Shown: piece after piece, positions 44,532 to 53,897 of the stretch
Layout: each line of letters begins with the position of its first letter
How positions within the stretch are numbered: the first letter of the stretch is position 1
Assembly (NCBI RefSeq): GCF_001017175.1
Contig: NZ_LCYG01000016.1
Coordinates: 325,615 to 389,614 of the forward strand
Origin: Microvirga vignae
Lineage (GTDB): Bacteria; Pseudomonadota; Alphaproteobacteria; Rhizobiales; Beijerinckiaceae
Reading direction: 5' to 3'
DNA: 64,000 nt
Translations under genes and position numbers: made by a program
Notes under the pieces: model-generated
Database searches by the model: none
What the model was told of the DNA's origin: nothing
The model's input: the letters and a program-made list of their open reading frames with translations, nothing else

Positions 44532-45644
44532 TCAGTAGACGATCACCGAGCGGATCGACTTGCCTTCATGCATGAGGTCGAAGGCGGTGTTGATCTCCTC
44601 CAGCGGCATTTTGTGGGTGATCAGATCGTCGATGTTGATCTTGCCCTCCATGTACCAGTCCACGATCTTCGGCACGTCCGTGCGTCCGCGCGCGCCACCG
44701 AAGGCCGTACCCTTCCACACCCGGCCGGTGACGAGCTGGAAGGGACGCGTCGCGATCTCCTTGCCCGCTTCCGCCACGCCGATAATGATGCTCTCGCCCC
44801 AGCCGCGATGGCAGCATTCGAGCGCCTGGCGCATCACATCCGTGTTGCCGGTTGCGTCGAACGAGAAATCCGCGCCGCCGCCGGTGAGATCGATGATCGC
44901 CTGCACGACCTTGTCGTTGCCGACTTCCTTCGGGTTGATGAAGTCGGTCATGCCGAACTTCTCGGCCATGGCGCGCTTGGCCGGATTGATGTCGACGCCG
45001 ATGATCTTGTCCGCGCCCACCATGCGAGCGCCCTGGATCACGTTGAGGCCGATGCCGCCGAGACCGAACACCACCACATTCGCGCCGGGCCACACCTTCG
45101 CCGTGTAGATCACTGCGCCGATGCCGGTGGTGACGCCGCAGCCGATGTAGCAGATCTTGTCGAAGGGCGCGTCCTCGCGAACTTTCGCGAGCGCGATTTC
45201 CGGCAGCACCGTGAAATTCGCGAATGTCGAGCAGCCCATGTAGTGGAACACGGTCTCGCCATCACAGCGGAAGCGGCTCGTGCCGTCGGGCATCAGGCCC
45301 TGGCCCTGCGTGGCGCGGATCGCGGTGCAGAGATTGGTGCGGCGCGACAGGCAGGACTTGCAGTTGCGGCATTCGGGCGTGTAGAGCGGGATCACGTGAT
45401 CGCCAGGCTTCAGCGTCGTCACGCCGGGGCCGACCTCGCGCACGATGCCCGCACCCTCATGACCGAGAATGGCCGGAAACTTGCCCTCGGAATCGAGGCC
45501 CGACAGCGTATAGGCGTCCGTGTGGCAGACGCCCGTCGCCATCACTTCCACCAGAACCTCGCCCGCCTTGGGGCCCTCGATGCGGATGGTCTCGATGGTG
45601 AGCGGCTTGCCAGCCTCCCATGCGACGGCGGCCCTGGTTTCCAT
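44532..45644 (-). CDS. S-(hydroxymethyl)glutathione dehydrogenase / class III alcohol dehydrogenase
   Basis: The protein has 370 residues from the ATG at 45644; GGGAGA lies 6 bp upstream, which favours it over the ATG at 45650. This zinc MDR enzyme oxidises the spontaneous adduct of formaldehyde and glutathione with NAD+. The catalytic zinc site ([20 protein letters not shown]) and the four-cysteine structural zinc loop ([17 protein letters not shown]) are present, as is the Rossmann loop [15 protein letters not shown]. The first gene of the operon with fghA. Confidence 0.95.
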   Translation of the reverse strand: METRAAVAWEAGKPLTIETIRIEGPKAGEVLVEVMATGVCHTDAYTLSGLDSEGKFPAILGHEGAGIVREVGPGVTTLKPGDHVIPLYTPECRNCKSCLSRRTNLCTAIRATQGQGLMPDGTSRFRCDGETVFHYMGCSTFANFTVLPEIALAKVREDAPFDKICYIGCGVTTGIGAVIYTAKVWPGANVVVFGLGGIGLNVIQGARMVGADKIIGVDINPAKRAMAEKFGMTDFINPKEVGNDKVVQAIIDLTGGGADFSFDATGNTDVMRQALECCHRGWGESIIIGVAEAGKEIATRPFQLVTGRVWKGTAFGGARGRTDVPKIVDWYMEGKINIDDLITHKMPLEEINTAFDLMHEGKSIRSVIVY

Positions 45645-45785
45645 GCTCATTCTCCCAATGCGAATCGATGAGGGACTATGTGAACGGGCTTCACGCGAGG
45701 TCAATGGAAGGCCGCTCCATATTCCAGGCTTTCCAGAAAAGCCTGCCGATCATATGTGTTCCTCGGACAATGAGAGGATCAGCCT

Positions 45786-46436
45786 GTGCCCAATGTTCGC
45801 GCCGCCATCATTCCCGTCACGCCGTTCCAGCAGAATTGCACGTTATTGTGGTGCGAGAAGACCAAAAAGGCGGCCGTCATTGATCCTGGCGGCGATATCG
45901 AGCGCATCCAGGATGCCATCGCCCAAAGCGGCGTGAGCGTCGAGAAGATCATTCTCACCCATGGCCATATCGATCATGCGGCAGGTGCGGCAGAGCTGCG
46001 CGAGGAGCTTGGGGTTAAGATCGAAGGCCCCCACGAGGCGGATGACTTCCTGCTTCAGCGGTTGGCGGAGCAGGGACAGGCTTATGGGATCCCTGCGCGC
46101 CCGGTCACGCCGGACCGCTGGCTCAATGAAGGCGATACGGTGACGGTTGGGGATCTCACTCTCGACGTCCTGCACTGCCCCGGCCATTCGCCGGGCAGCG
46201 TCGTGCTGGTGTCGAAGGCGGAACGCTTCGCCATCGTCGGCGATGTGATCTTCCAGGGCTCCGTCGGCCGCGTGGATCTTCCCGGTGGTGACGGCAAGGC
46301 GCTGATCCGCTCGATCAGGGACAAGCTGCTGCCGCTCGGCGACGACATCGCTTTCATCTGTGGCCATGGCCCCATGAGCACCATCGGTCATGAACGGCAG
46401 ACCAATCCGTTCCTGCAGGGTGAGGGGCTCATCTGA
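45786..46436 (+). CDS. MBL-fold hydrolase, YcbL/glyoxalase II-like
   Basis: A 216-residue metallo-beta-lactamase-fold protein. The metal motif ILTHGHIDHAAGAAEL is followed by HCPGHSPGSVVLV, IVGDVIFQGSVGRVDLPGGD and FICGHGPMSTIGHERQTNPFL, the pattern of the small type II glyoxalase-like group (YcbL). It probably hydrolyses a thioester such as a glutathione conjugate. The start is GTG with AGAGGA 7 bp upstream. It is divergent from the glutathione-dependent formaldehyde genes, a context that suits glutathione thioester chemistry. Confidence 0.85.
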   Translation: MPNVRAAIIPVTPFQQNCTLLWCEKTKKAAVIDPGGDIERIQDAIAQSGVSVEKIILTHGHIDHAAGAAELREELGVKIEGPHEADDFLLQRLAEQGQAYGIPARPVTPDRWLNEGDTVTVGDLTLDVLHCPGHSPGSVVLVSKAERFAIVGDVIFQGSVGRVDLPGGDGKALIRSIRDKLLPLGDDIAFICGHGPMSTIGHERQTNPFLQGEGLI

Positions 46437-46444
46437 AAACAAAA

Positions 46445-46466
46445 AGCCCGGGAGCAATCCCGGGCT
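46445..46466. terminator. Terminator between MBL hydrolase and katA
   Basis: A perfect 9-bp stem (AGCCCGGGA / TCCCGGGCT) closes on a GCAA loop. A run of five T on the minus strand makes it a good terminator for katA; on the plus strand it is followed by TCTTC. Confidence 0.85.
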
Positions 46467-46496
46467 TCTTCGTGTAAGCCCCTACGGCTTATTGTT

Positions 46497-47963
46497 TTAT
46501 TCTGCCGCCTGGATCAGCACGGCGCCCTTCAGACCCATGCGGTCGGCAACGCCGAGGCCGTAGGCCTTGTCGGCGAGATAGAAGTGCACGATCTGGCGCT
46601 TCACGATCTCTTCCGGCACGCCCTGCATGGCTTCCGCGATGTTGTCCATGAGCCTGTTCTGCTCCTCCGGCGTCATGAGGCGGAAGAGATTGCCGGGCTG
46701 CGTGTAGTCGTCGTTGCCGGCGCGGTGATCGTAACGATCCGCGTTCCCTGAGATCTTGAGCGGCGGCTCGGCGGCGCGGGTGGTCTGGACCGGGCCGTTG
46801 AAGGAGTTCGGCTCGTAATACGCATCGCCCCGGTTCGGGATGTCAAAGAGCATCGAGCCATCTGCATGATAGTGATGGACCGGGCAGCGCGGACGGTTCA
46901 CCGGCAGAGCCTCGTAATGCGTTCCGACGCGATAGCGGTGCGCATCCGCATAAGCGAAGATGCGGCCCTGCAGCATCTTGTCGGGCGAGAAGCCGATCCC
47001 CGGCACGATGTTCGACGGCGAGAACGAGGACTGCTCCACTTCAGCGAAGTAGTGCTGGGCATTGCGGTTGAGTTCGAGAATGCCGACCTCGATCAGCGGG
47101 TAATCCGCATGCGGCCACACCTTCGTGACGTCGAACGGATTGTAGGAGGTCTTCTCCGCATCCGTCTCCTGCATGATCTGCACGCAGAACTTCCAGCGTG
47201 GGAAGTCGCCGCCTTCGATGGCTTCGTAAAGATCGCGCTGGGCGCTCTCGCGGTCCTTGGCGACCACCTGTTCCGCTTCGCGGTTCGTCCAGGTCTTGAT
47301 GCCCTGCATGGACTTGAAGTGGAACTTCACCCAGAAGCGCTCACCCGCCTCGTTGATAAAGGAATAGGTGTGCGAACCGAAACCGTGCATGAAGCGGTAG
47401 CCCTGCGGCAGGCCGCGATCCGAGAACAGGATCGTCACCTGGTGCAGGCTCTCGGGGCTCAGCGACCAGAAATCCCACATGGCTTTCGGCGAACGCAGGT
47501 TGGTGGACGGATGACGCTTCTGCGTGCGGATGAAGTCGGGGAACTTCAGCGGGTCGCGGATGAAGAACACAGGGGTATTATTGCCCACGATGTCCCAGTT
47601 GCCCTCTTCCGTGTAGACCTTCAGGGCGAAGCCGCGCACGTCGCGCTCGGCATCCGCCGCGCCGCGCTCACCGGCGACGGTGGAGAAGCGCAGGAAGACC
47701 TCCGTCTTCTTGCCGATCTCGGAGAACACCTTCGCCTTGGAATACTTGGTGATGTCGTTGGTGATGGTGAGTGTGCCGTAAGCCGCCGAGCCCTTGGCAT
47801 GCACCACGCGCTCCGGAACGCGCTCGCGATTCTGGTGAGCTAGCTTCTCGATCAGCTGATAATCCTGCAGCAGCAGGGGGCCGCGTTCGCCGGCGGACAG
47901 GCTGTTCTGGTTGTCGGCAATCGGCGCACCGGCCGTGGTCGTCAGTGTCGTTGTCTTTGTCAT
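46497..47963 (-). CDS. katA: Catalase (monofunctional, small-subunit clade)
   Basis: The protein has 488 residues from the ATG at 47963, preceded by GGGGA; upstream in-frame ATGs lack a good site. This heme catalase converts hydrogen peroxide to water and oxygen. The distal His segment [33 protein letters not shown] and the proximal heme-binding [12 protein letters not shown] (Tyr) are present. The length fits the small-subunit clade. It is divergent from an OxyR gene, 97 bp apart, the usual arrangement in rhizobia for peroxide-induced katA. Confidence 0.96.
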   Translation of the reverse strand: MTKTTTLTTTAGAPIADNQNSLSAGERGPLLLQDYQLIEKLAHQNRERVPERVVHAKGSAAYGTLTITNDITKYSKAKVFSEIGKKTEVFLRFSTVAGERGAADAERDVRGFALKVYTEEGNWDIVGNNTPVFFIRDPLKFPDFIRTQKRHPSTNLRSPKAMWDFWSLSPESLHQVTILFSDRGLPQGYRFMHGFGSHTYSFINEAGERFWVKFHFKSMQGIKTWTNREAEQVVAKDRESAQRDLYEAIEGGDFPRWKFCVQIMQETDAEKTSYNPFDVTKVWPHADYPLIEVGILELNRNAQHYFAEVEQSSFSPSNIVPGIGFSPDKMLQGRIFAYADAHRYRVGTHYEALPVNRPRCPVHHYHADGSMLFDIPNRGDAYYEPNSFNGPVQTTRAAEPPLKISGNADRYDHRAGNDDYTQPGNLFRLMTPEEQNRLMDNIAEAMQGVPEEIVKRQIVHFYLADKAYGLGVADRMGLKGAVLIQAAE

Positions 47964-48012
47964 GGTCGTCCCCATTGAGTGGAACGCAAGATGCCGATGA
48001 TGGGCAATAAGG

Positions 48013-48022
48013 TCCAATTGGA
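48013..48022. promoter_or_regulatory. Candidate OxyR-region palindrome between katA and oxyR
   Basis: TCCAATTGGA is a perfect 10-bp palindrome in the 97-bp divergent promoter region, about midway between the two starts. The classic OxyR consensus is long and degenerate, so the assignment rests on position only. Confidence 0.35.
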
Positions 48023-48060
48023 TTGATTACAAAGTGCGATCAGATATTCTTATCGCCATC

Positions 48061-48990
48061 ATGATCACCTTCCGGCAGTTACGATATTTCGGGGCATTGG
48101 CGCGTACCCAGCATTTCGGCATGGCCGCCGACCAATGCGCCGTGACGCAGCCTGCGCTCTCCATGCAGATCAAGGAGCTCGAGCGGGAGCTTGGCCTCGA
48201 ACTCGTCGAGCGGCGCGGCAATTCCGTTGTTCTGACGCGAGCAGGACAGGAGATTGCCGAGCGGGCCGAAGCGATCCTTGGTCAGGTGCGCGAATTGTCC
48301 GAGCTGGCGCGCCAGCACCAGGGCGTGCTCTCGGGCCCCATGCGGCTTGGAATCATTCCGTCCGTGGCACCCTATCTCCTGCCTGCGATCCTCACAGAGG
48401 TTGAGCGGCAGTATCCGCAACTCGATCTGCAGATCCGCGAGACGCAGACCGATATGCTGGTGGACGAACTCTCACGCGGCGATCTCGATGCCGTGCTGAT
48501 CGCCCTGCCCGTGCAGAATGCGCAGCTGGAATCGATGCCGCTCTTCGATGATCGCTTTCTCGTCGCCGTGCAGGCCCAAGCCGCCGATCAGTGGGTATCC
48601 AAGGACTTGCTCGAGTGGATCGGACAGGAGCGCCTGCTTCTGCTGGAAGAAGGGCACTGCCTGCGCGATCAGGCGCTTCACTATTGCCAGATCGCCAACA
48701 TGCAGGCGCGCAAAGCGCTCGGTGCCGCCTCGCTCACCACCATCATGCAGATGGTTGCGGCAGGCCATGGCATCACGCTTCTGCCTGAGCTGTGTGCTGC
48801 GACGGAGGTCGACCGCAGGCGCGTTGCGCTCATCCCGTTTCCGGACAATCCGCCCATGCGCACGCTGGGTCTCGTCTGGCGACGCACATCGGGGCGGAAG
48901 AAGGATTTCTCCGCACTCGGCGATCTCATCAAGATAATCAGACAGAACGGCCAAGGCACAGAGAAAGCCTCTGGCGCGTTGGAACAGTAA
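48061..48990 (+). CDS. oxyR: LysR-type peroxide regulator OxyR
   Basis: The protein has 309 residues from the ATG at 48061 (MITFRQLRYFGALARTQHFG). The N-terminal LysR winged helix (AADQCAVTQPALSMQIKELE) is followed by a substrate-type domain with LEEGHCLRDQALHYC. The two cysteines are Cys200 and Cys209, nine residues apart and nearly identical in position to the redox pair Cys199-Cys208 of E. coli OxyR. It should therefore sense peroxide by disulfide formation and activate the divergent katA. Confidence 0.95.
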   Translation: MITFRQLRYFGALARTQHFGMAADQCAVTQPALSMQIKELERELGLELVERRGNSVVLTRAGQEIAERAEAILGQVRELSELARQHQGVLSGPMRLGIIPSVAPYLLPAILTEVERQYPQLDLQIRETQTDMLVDELSRGDLDAVLIALPVQNAQLESMPLFDDRFLVAVQAQAADQWVSKDLLEWIGQERLLLLEEGHCLRDQALHYCQIANMQARKALGAASLTTIMQMVAAGHGITLLPELCAATEVDRRRVALIPFPDNPPMRTLGLVWRRTSGRKKDFSALGDLIKIIRQNGQGTEKASGALEQ

Positions 48991-49027
48991 AATGAATTTT
49001 TCACCGCGTTGGATCAGGAGAGCCGCG

Positions 49028-49660
49028 ATGATCAGAGAGAATCCCATCCAGATCGCGGTCTGGAGCGACTATGTCTGCCCGTTCTGCTATCTGGAGCGGC
49101 CTGTTCTCGAGCGCATCCAGAAAGAGCTTGGCGATGACGTGCAGATCGACTGGCGCTCTTTCGAGCTTCGTCCGGAGCCGGAGCCGACGCTCGATCCCAA
49201 CGCGGAATATCTCCATCGCGTCTGGAGCCAGTCCGTCTATCCGATGGCTCAGGAGCGGGGCATGACCTTGAAGCTGCCGCCGGTTCAGCCGCGCAGCCGC
49301 AAGGCTCATGAGGCGGCCGAGTTTGCGCGCGATGCAGGCCGCCTCGATGCCATGAACAAGGCTCTTTTCAGAACGTTCTTCGAGGATGGGAGGGATCTTG
49401 CCGATACCGATGTGCTGCTTGAGATCGGACAATCCGTTGGCCTTGATCGTGACGACTTGCGCGAGGCCCTTATCAGCGGGCGCTATGTACAGAGAGTTCT
49501 CGATGATCAACACCTGGCACGGCAAATCGGCATTTCCGGCGTTCCCGCCCTGATCGTCAGCGCAGGCCACCAGACCTATCTCGTCTCCGGCGCTCAGCCC
49601 TATGAGACGGTGAAGGACGTGATTGCCTACGCCACCGGTGAGAAGAAGGCTGTAACCTGA
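49028..49660 (+). CDS. DsbA-family (FrnE-like) thiol oxidoreductase
   Basis: The protein has 210 residues from the ATG at 49028, with CAGGAGAG upstream. It has a thioredoxin fold with a helical insert. WSDYVCPFCYLERPVLE gives the CxxC site (CPFC) and GISGVPALIVS the cis-proline. There is no signal peptide, so it acts in the cytoplasm, like FrnE and the related 2-hydroxychromene-2-carboxylate isomerase group. It lies 37 bp after oxyR, and may belong to the peroxide response. Confidence 0.85.
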   Translation: MIRENPIQIAVWSDYVCPFCYLERPVLERIQKELGDDVQIDWRSFELRPEPEPTLDPNAEYLHRVWSQSVYPMAQERGMTLKLPPVQPRSRKAHEAAEFARDAGRLDAMNKALFRTFFEDGRDLADTDVLLEIGQSVGLDRDDLREALISGRYVQRVLDDQHLARQIGISGVPALIVSAGHQTYLVSGAQPYETVKDVIAYATGEKKAVT

Positions 49661-49669
49661 CCGCCCATG

Positions 49670-49705
49670 AAAAAGGCTTCCCGGGCTGAGCCGGGAAGCC
49701 TTTTT
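49670..49705. terminator. Bidirectional rho-independent terminator
   Basis: The 15-bp stem AAAAAGGCTTCCCGG / CCGGGAAGCCTTTTT closes on a 6-base loop. It ends both the DsbA-family gene (+) and the YeeE/YedE gene (-). Confidence 0.92.
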
Positions 49706-49725
49706 GAGCGTCACGGTTGGAGATG

Positions 49726-50961
49726 TCAGCAGCTCGTGAGCTTCACACGCTCGACTTCAAGGCCGAAGAGCGGGCGCACGCGCGTGCCGACCACGTTGCC
49801 GGCAAAAGCCGCCACGAGCCACACCCAGCCATGCAGGCTGCCCGAGGCGATACCCGAAAAGTAGGCGCCGATGTTGCAGCCATAGGCGAGGCGCGCACCG
49901 TAGCCGAGAAGCAGGCCGCCGACGATGGCCGCAACAGCGGAGCGCAGCGGGATCTTCCACACCGGCGCGAAGCGTCCTGCAAGGGACGATGCAAATAGGG
50001 CGCCGAGGATGATGCCGAAATCCATCACCGTCGTGATGTCGTTGAAGATGCTGCCGTTGAGCTCGGCTTGGCGGGCGGGTGCGGACCAATAGGGCCAGCT
50101 CGCCACATCGAAGCCGATGGCGGCCGCGATTTTCGAGCCCCACAGGGCGAAGGCCGAGGTTACGCCCCAGGGACGGCCTGCGAGGTAGAGCGTGACGAAA
50201 TTCAACAGCGCGAGTGCTACCGCACCCGCAACCAGCGGCCAGGGACCACGGAGGAAGCGGGCAAGGCCTTGGCGCGGGGAGGGGGCGGCTTCGATCAGCT
50301 TGCCGTGACGGCGCTTCTCGAACACCACCGTGACGGCAGCGATCAGCGCGAAGACGGCGAGCTGCACGGCAAGCGCAGTCCAGGGACCCCAGAGCTCGAT
50401 AATGGAGATCTTGGGCAGGCTCGGCAGGGCCGTCCACCAATGCAGATGCGCAGCACCGATGGCCGAACCTGCGATGAAGCCTGCGAGCGTGATCAGCATG
50501 CGCGTGGAGCCGCCGCCCACCGTATAGAGGGTGCCGGAGGCGCAGCCGCCGCCGAGCTGCATGCCGATGCCGAAGAGGAAGGCGCCGAACACGACACCGA
50601 TACCCGCCGGGGAGACGAGCCCCGCGACCGGTTGGCCGAAGAGGGAGCCGGAGGCGAGGACGGGGAAGAACAGGACCGAGGCGACAGCCAGCATGACCAT
50701 CTGTGCCCGCAGGCCCTCGCCGCGCCGATCCGCGATGAATACGCGCCAAGCGGAGGTGAAGCCGAAGGCGGCATGATAGAGCACGAGACCGAGCGCCGCG
50801 CCGAGCACATAAAGCGCGGCTTGCTTCGGGTTGATGACGGCGCCGAGAAGGGCCGCGCCGCCGATGATGCCGGCAGCCGCTGCAAGCGAAGCCGGAGCAT
50901 TGATGGTCAAGCTCGCCCGGTTTCCAGCGGAAAGCGGCGGAGCCACTGCAGAGCTGGACAT
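49726..50961 (-). CDS. YeeE/YedE family thiosulfate transporter (TsuA-like)
   Basis: A 411-residue inner-membrane protein with about nine or more hydrophobic helices. The two signature repeats are GMQLGGGCASGTLYTVGGGS and GARLAYGCNIGAYFSGIASG, each with the conserved cysteine that in TsuA (YeeE) relays thiosulfate through the membrane. It should import thiosulfate. The divergent neighbour at 51158 is a cysteine synthase, which supports use of thiosulfate as a sulfur source. Two perfect palindromes in the shared promoter region suggest sulfur- or thiol-responsive control. Confidence 0.85.
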   Translation of the reverse strand: MSSSAVAPPLSAGNRASLTINAPASLAAAAGIIGGAALLGAVINPKQAALYVLGAALGLVLYHAAFGFTSAWRVFIADRRGEGLRAQMVMLAVASVLFFPVLASGSLFGQPVAGLVSPAGIGVVFGAFLFGIGMQLGGGCASGTLYTVGGGSTRMLITLAGFIAGSAIGAAHLHWWTALPSLPKISIIELWGPWTALAVQLAVFALIAAVTVVFEKRRHGKLIEAAPSPRQGLARFLRGPWPLVAGAVALALLNFVTLYLAGRPWGVTSAFALWGSKIAAAIGFDVASWPYWSAPARQAELNGSIFNDITTVMDFGIILGALFASSLAGRFAPVWKIPLRSAVAAIVGGLLLGYGARLAYGCNIGAYFSGIASGSLHGWVWLVAAFAGNVVGTRVRPLFGLEVERVKLTSC

Positions 50962-51022
50962 TAAGAACTTCCTTGCTGCGTGGAGGGATAAAGGCCTTCT
51001 TGGCCCGCGGTCCGAACATGTG

Positions 51023-51038
51023 GTTCTTTTTAAAGAAC
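51023..51038. promoter_or_regulatory. Palindrome 1 between thiosulfate transporter and cysteine synthase
   Basis: GTTCTTTTTAAAGAAC has perfect 7-bp arms around TT, 61 bp before the transporter start. A candidate operator; the regulator is unknown. Confidence 0.5.
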
Positions 51039-51050
51039 GTCAATAGATGT

Positions 51051-51079
51051 ATTATAGGAAATATATGCATGCCTATAAT
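51051..51079. promoter_or_regulatory. Palindrome 2 between thiosulfate transporter and cysteine synthase
   Basis: ATTATAGG and CCTATAAT are perfect 8-bp arms with a 13-bp AT-rich spacer, 78 bp before the chosen cysteine synthase start. The local composition is far more AT-rich than the surroundings. Confidence 0.5.
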
Positions 51080-51157
51080 GTGAAATTCTCACGGATTGCC
51101 CCTGCCGGCTTTCTGCCTGATGTCCCCCACCGCACCCCTCAAGGAATGATCGCTCCT

Positions 51158-52189
51158 ATGTCCATCAAGCCCGACGTCCCCACTGCCATCGGCAATACAC
51201 CTCTCATCAAGCTTCGCCATGCTTCGGAACTCACCGGGTGCACGATCCTCGGCAAGGCCGAGTTCATGAATCCCGGGCAGTCCGTGAAGGATCGGGCGGC
51301 CCTCTTCATCATTCAGGATGCGGTGCAACGTGGGGTGCTGAAGCCGGGCGGTGTGATCGTGGAGGGAACGGCGGGCAATACAGGCATCGGCCTTGCCCTC
51401 GTCGCCAATGCCCTAGGCTTTCGCACGGTGATCGTGATCCCCGAGACACAGAGCCAGGAGAAGAAGGATATGCTGCGCTTGGCTGGCGCCGAACTCATCG
51501 AAGTGCCGGCCGTGCCTTATGCTAACCCCAACAACTACGTGAAGGTCTCGGGGCGGCTCGCGGAACGCCTCGCCGCATCCGAGCCGAATGGCGCGATCTG
51601 GGCGAACCAGTTCGACAACGTCGCGAACCGGCAGGCCCATATCGAAACGACGGGTCCGGAGATCTGGGAGCAGACGGGCGGCAAGATCGACGGCTTCATC
51701 TGTGCGGTGGGCACAGGCGGGACGCTGGCTGGGGTCGGCATGGCGCTGAAGAAGCGCAACCCGAAGATCACGATCGGCCTTGCCGATCCGATGGGCGCTG
51801 CGCTTTACAGCTACTATACGACGGGTGAGCTGAAGGCGACGGGCTCGTCCATCACTGAGGGAATCGGTCAGGGACGCATCACGAAGAACCTGGAGGATGC
51901 GCCGATCGATGTGGCGTTCCAGATCTCCGATGAGGAGGCGCTGCCGATCATCTTCGATCTGTTGGAGGATGAAGGCCTGTGCCTGGGCGGATCATCAGGT
52001 ATCAACGGGGCAGGTGCGATCCGTCTTGCCCGTCATCTCGGCCCGGGTCATACGATCGTGACGGTGCTTTGCGATTACGGCACACGCTACCAATCCAAGC
52101 TTTTCAACCCGGCCTTCCTGCACGAGAAGAATCTTCCCGTGCCTGAGTGGCTGGAGCGCAAGAGCAACATCGATCCGGGGCTCGTGTAG
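51158..52189 (+). CDS. Cysteine synthase A-type enzyme
   Basis: The protein has 343 residues from the ATG at 51158 (MSIKPDVPTAIGNTPLIKLR); the open frame runs back to 51047 through the promoter palindrome, so that start was rejected. It is a PLP-dependent O-acetylserine sulfhydrylase. The Schiff-base Lys44 lies in NPGQSVKDRAAL, the substrate loop is GTAGNTGIG, and the PLP phosphate loop is GTGGTLAGVG. It makes cysteine from O-acetylserine and sulfide. Whether it also uses thiosulfate, as CysM does, cannot be told from sequence; the divergent thiosulfate transporter raises the possibility. Confidence 0.92.
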   Translation: MSIKPDVPTAIGNTPLIKLRHASELTGCTILGKAEFMNPGQSVKDRAALFIIQDAVQRGVLKPGGVIVEGTAGNTGIGLALVANALGFRTVIVIPETQSQEKKDMLRLAGAELIEVPAVPYANPNNYVKVSGRLAERLAASEPNGAIWANQFDNVANRQAHIETTGPEIWEQTGGKIDGFICAVGTGGTLAGVGMALKKRNPKITIGLADPMGAALYSYYTTGELKATGSSITEGIGQGRITKNLEDAPIDVAFQISDEEALPIIFDLLEDEGLCLGGSSGINGAGAIRLARHLGPGHTIVTVLCDYGTRYQSKLFNPAFLHEKNLPVPEWLERKSNIDPGLV

Positions 52190-52204
52190 GAGCACGAAAA
52201 GCAA

Positions 52205-52235
52205 ACGCTGCGTCCGAGCGGATCGGACGCAGCGT
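52205..52235. terminator. Perfect hairpin after the cysteine synthase gene
   Basis: A 13-bp perfect stem (ACGCTGCGTCCGA / TCGGACGCAGCGT) closes on a 5-base loop between the converging cysteine synthase and unknown genes. It lacks a clear T run. Confidence 0.65.
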
Positions 52236-52257
52236 CAGATTTCGGCGATGGAGTTCG

Positions 52258-52698
52258 CTAGGCAGCGGAGGGTGTGCTCGTCTCCGTTGTCTCGCTCTCC
52301 TCCGGGCGCGCCTGATGCGTGCGGGAGAGATTGACCGGCGGACGTGCGGTCTGTCCCGGCTGTGCTGCTCTTGCAGGAGCGATGATGTTCTGAAGATCCG
52401 CCTGAATGCTGTCGAGTAGGTCGATCATCCACAGCTCGCTCGTATCGACCTTGTCTCGCAACGCGGACTTCGCGATGTCGACCTTCGCTGAAATTTCCAT
52501 CGGGTTGCGGGACGGCAGCGTGCTGAAATCCTGCTCGAGGGTTGCGAGCTCGACCAGAAGCTCATCGCGCAGAGCACGTTGCTCCTCGGCGGTGATCAAC
52601 GGCGAATTCAGCATGCCGCGCAGGGCTGCCCAGCGCAGGCCGAGAGCGCTCACGGATTGCGTGCCGCTGAGTTCTGCGAGTTTCTGATTTTCAGCCAC
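52258..52698 (-). CDS. Conserved-looking protein of unknown function
   Basis: A 146-residue soluble protein, mostly helical in appearance (LGLRWAALRGMLNSP, EEQRALRDELLVELATLEQ, SELWMIDLLDSIQADLQNI), with a low-complexity Pro/Thr/Glu-rich tail from ~110. There is no signal peptide or membrane span. Codon use matches its neighbours. I do not recognise the family, and the neighbours (cysteine synthase and a TauE/SafE permease) do not assign a role. Confidence 0.6.
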   Translation of the reverse strand: MAENQKLAELSGTQSVSALGLRWAALRGMLNSPLITAEEQRALRDELLVELATLEQDFSTLPSRNPMEISAKVDIAKSALRDKVDTSELWMIDLLDSIQADLQNIIAPARAAQPGQTARPPVNLSRTHQARPEESETTETSTPSAA

Positions 52699-52824
52699 GG
52701 GATCATCCTTCTGAGAAAAACTGGATCAAACCGCGACAGAAAGAGGGATGGTTGTGGCGTGAATCGGGCAGGCACGTGAGAAAGCGAAGGCCGCGCGCGA
52801 AAAGATCGCGCGCGGTTAACGAAT

Positions 52825-53592
52825 TCAACCAATAAAGAAATACAGTGTCAGCACCGCACCCACGGCGATCACCAGCCAGCGGATCACGCTCGCCGGCAAA
52901 CGACGTCCGAAGACGACGCCGAGATAACCACCGATCACGGATGCCGCGCCGACGATGAGCGTCTCGGGCCAGCTCACGAGCCCTGCTGCGATGAACAGAA
53001 TGACGGCGACGAGCTGAATGAGCGTGGAGCAGAGGTGCTTCGCCGAGTTGATGAGGTGGAAGTCATCGCCCTCGGTGATGGCGAGGGCCGCGAGCATCAC
53101 GATGCCCATGCCCGCGCCGAAGAAGCCGCCATAGACGGCAACGAGCGTTTGGAAGGCGAGGCCTGCCGCCCACGCGCGGGTCGACGGGTGTTTTCCCTCG
53201 CTCTTTCCGATGCGGCGGGCGAGCGCCACGATGCGCGGGCTTGCGGCAAAGAGCAGGGTTGCGAACAGCAAGAGCCATGGCACGAGCTGGCGGAAGGCCG
53301 CGTTGTTCGTGACGGTGAGAATATAAGCACCGCCCAGACCACCGATCAGGCTGACCACACCGAGGGCCGCAAAGCGGCGGGCATTGGCGGCCAGCTCTCG
53401 TCTGTAGGCCCAGGCGCTTGAAAGGTTCGCAGGCGTCACCGCGACTGCGCTGGTCGCATTGGCCACCACCGGGGGCAGGCCTGCCGCGACAAGGGCCGAG
53501 AAGGTGAAGAAGGTGCCACCGCCTGCAATGGCGTTGACGAGACCTGCCGCAAGACCCGAAGCCGCAAGAAGAGCCGCAGTGGTGAGTTCCAT
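52825..53592 (-). CDS. TauE/SafE (TSUP) family permease
   Basis: A 255-residue membrane protein with about eight helices in two repeats. The glycine-rich start LAAGLVNAIAGGGTFFTFSALVAAGLPPVVANATSAVAV and the second-half YGGFFGAGMGIVMLAALAI are the paired TSUP signatures. The family exports or imports sulfur-containing or organic anions such as sulfite and sulfoacetate. Two other sulfur genes are within 4 kb, which fits a sulfur role, but the substrate is not determined. Confidence 0.85.
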   Translation of the reverse strand: MELTTAALLAASGLAAGLVNAIAGGGTFFTFSALVAAGLPPVVANATSAVAVTPANLSSAWAYRRELAANARRFAALGVVSLIGGLGGAYILTVTNNAAFRQLVPWLLLFATLLFAASPRIVALARRIGKSEGKHPSTRAWAAGLAFQTLVAVYGGFFGAGMGIVMLAALAITEGDDFHLINSAKHLCSTLIQLVAVILFIAAGLVSWPETLIVGAASVIGGYLGVVFGRRLPASVIRWLVIAVGAVLTLYFFIG

Positions 53593-53897
53593 GATCCGTT
53601 CAGTCTGATGAGGAGAAAAGGCGAGAAGGGAAGGCCGGAAATAGCACGCCGATGCTTTCAGAGCCCATTGGGCGAACGTCTAGCGCATCGTGCGGACCTT
53701 CGGTTCGCCTCGAACGCTGCTCTACGAAGGGAGCATCGGATCAAGCCCAAAAGCGCATTCCACTTTTCTCGTCCGAGGCTCTAGAGGAGCGGAAAGCGCG
53801 AAAAACGCGTCTTGATCCTTAAAATCCTAAGCTTTCCTGTGGATCACAGCTTGGGCGTCCATTGCTCTGAAGCCCGCGAAGGCGGAATTTAGAACAC
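53593..53897. other. Repeat-bearing gap upstream of the TSUP gene
   Basis: This 305-bp gap holds a partial family D repeat from 53682 and a family C repeat at 53731-53783. I see no gene or clear promoter motif in the rest. Confidence 0.6.
53731..53783. repeat. Palindromic repeat, family C (copy 2)
   Basis: Begins GAGCATCGGATCAAG and ends CCACTTTTCTCGTCCGAGGCTCT. It is a diverged form of the copy at 29808-29859. Confidence 0.6.

Noticed and set aside
51047..51157. N-terminal extension of the cysteine synthase
   Set aside because: It reads through the AT-rich palindrome in the promoter region; homologues begin near the ATG at 51158.
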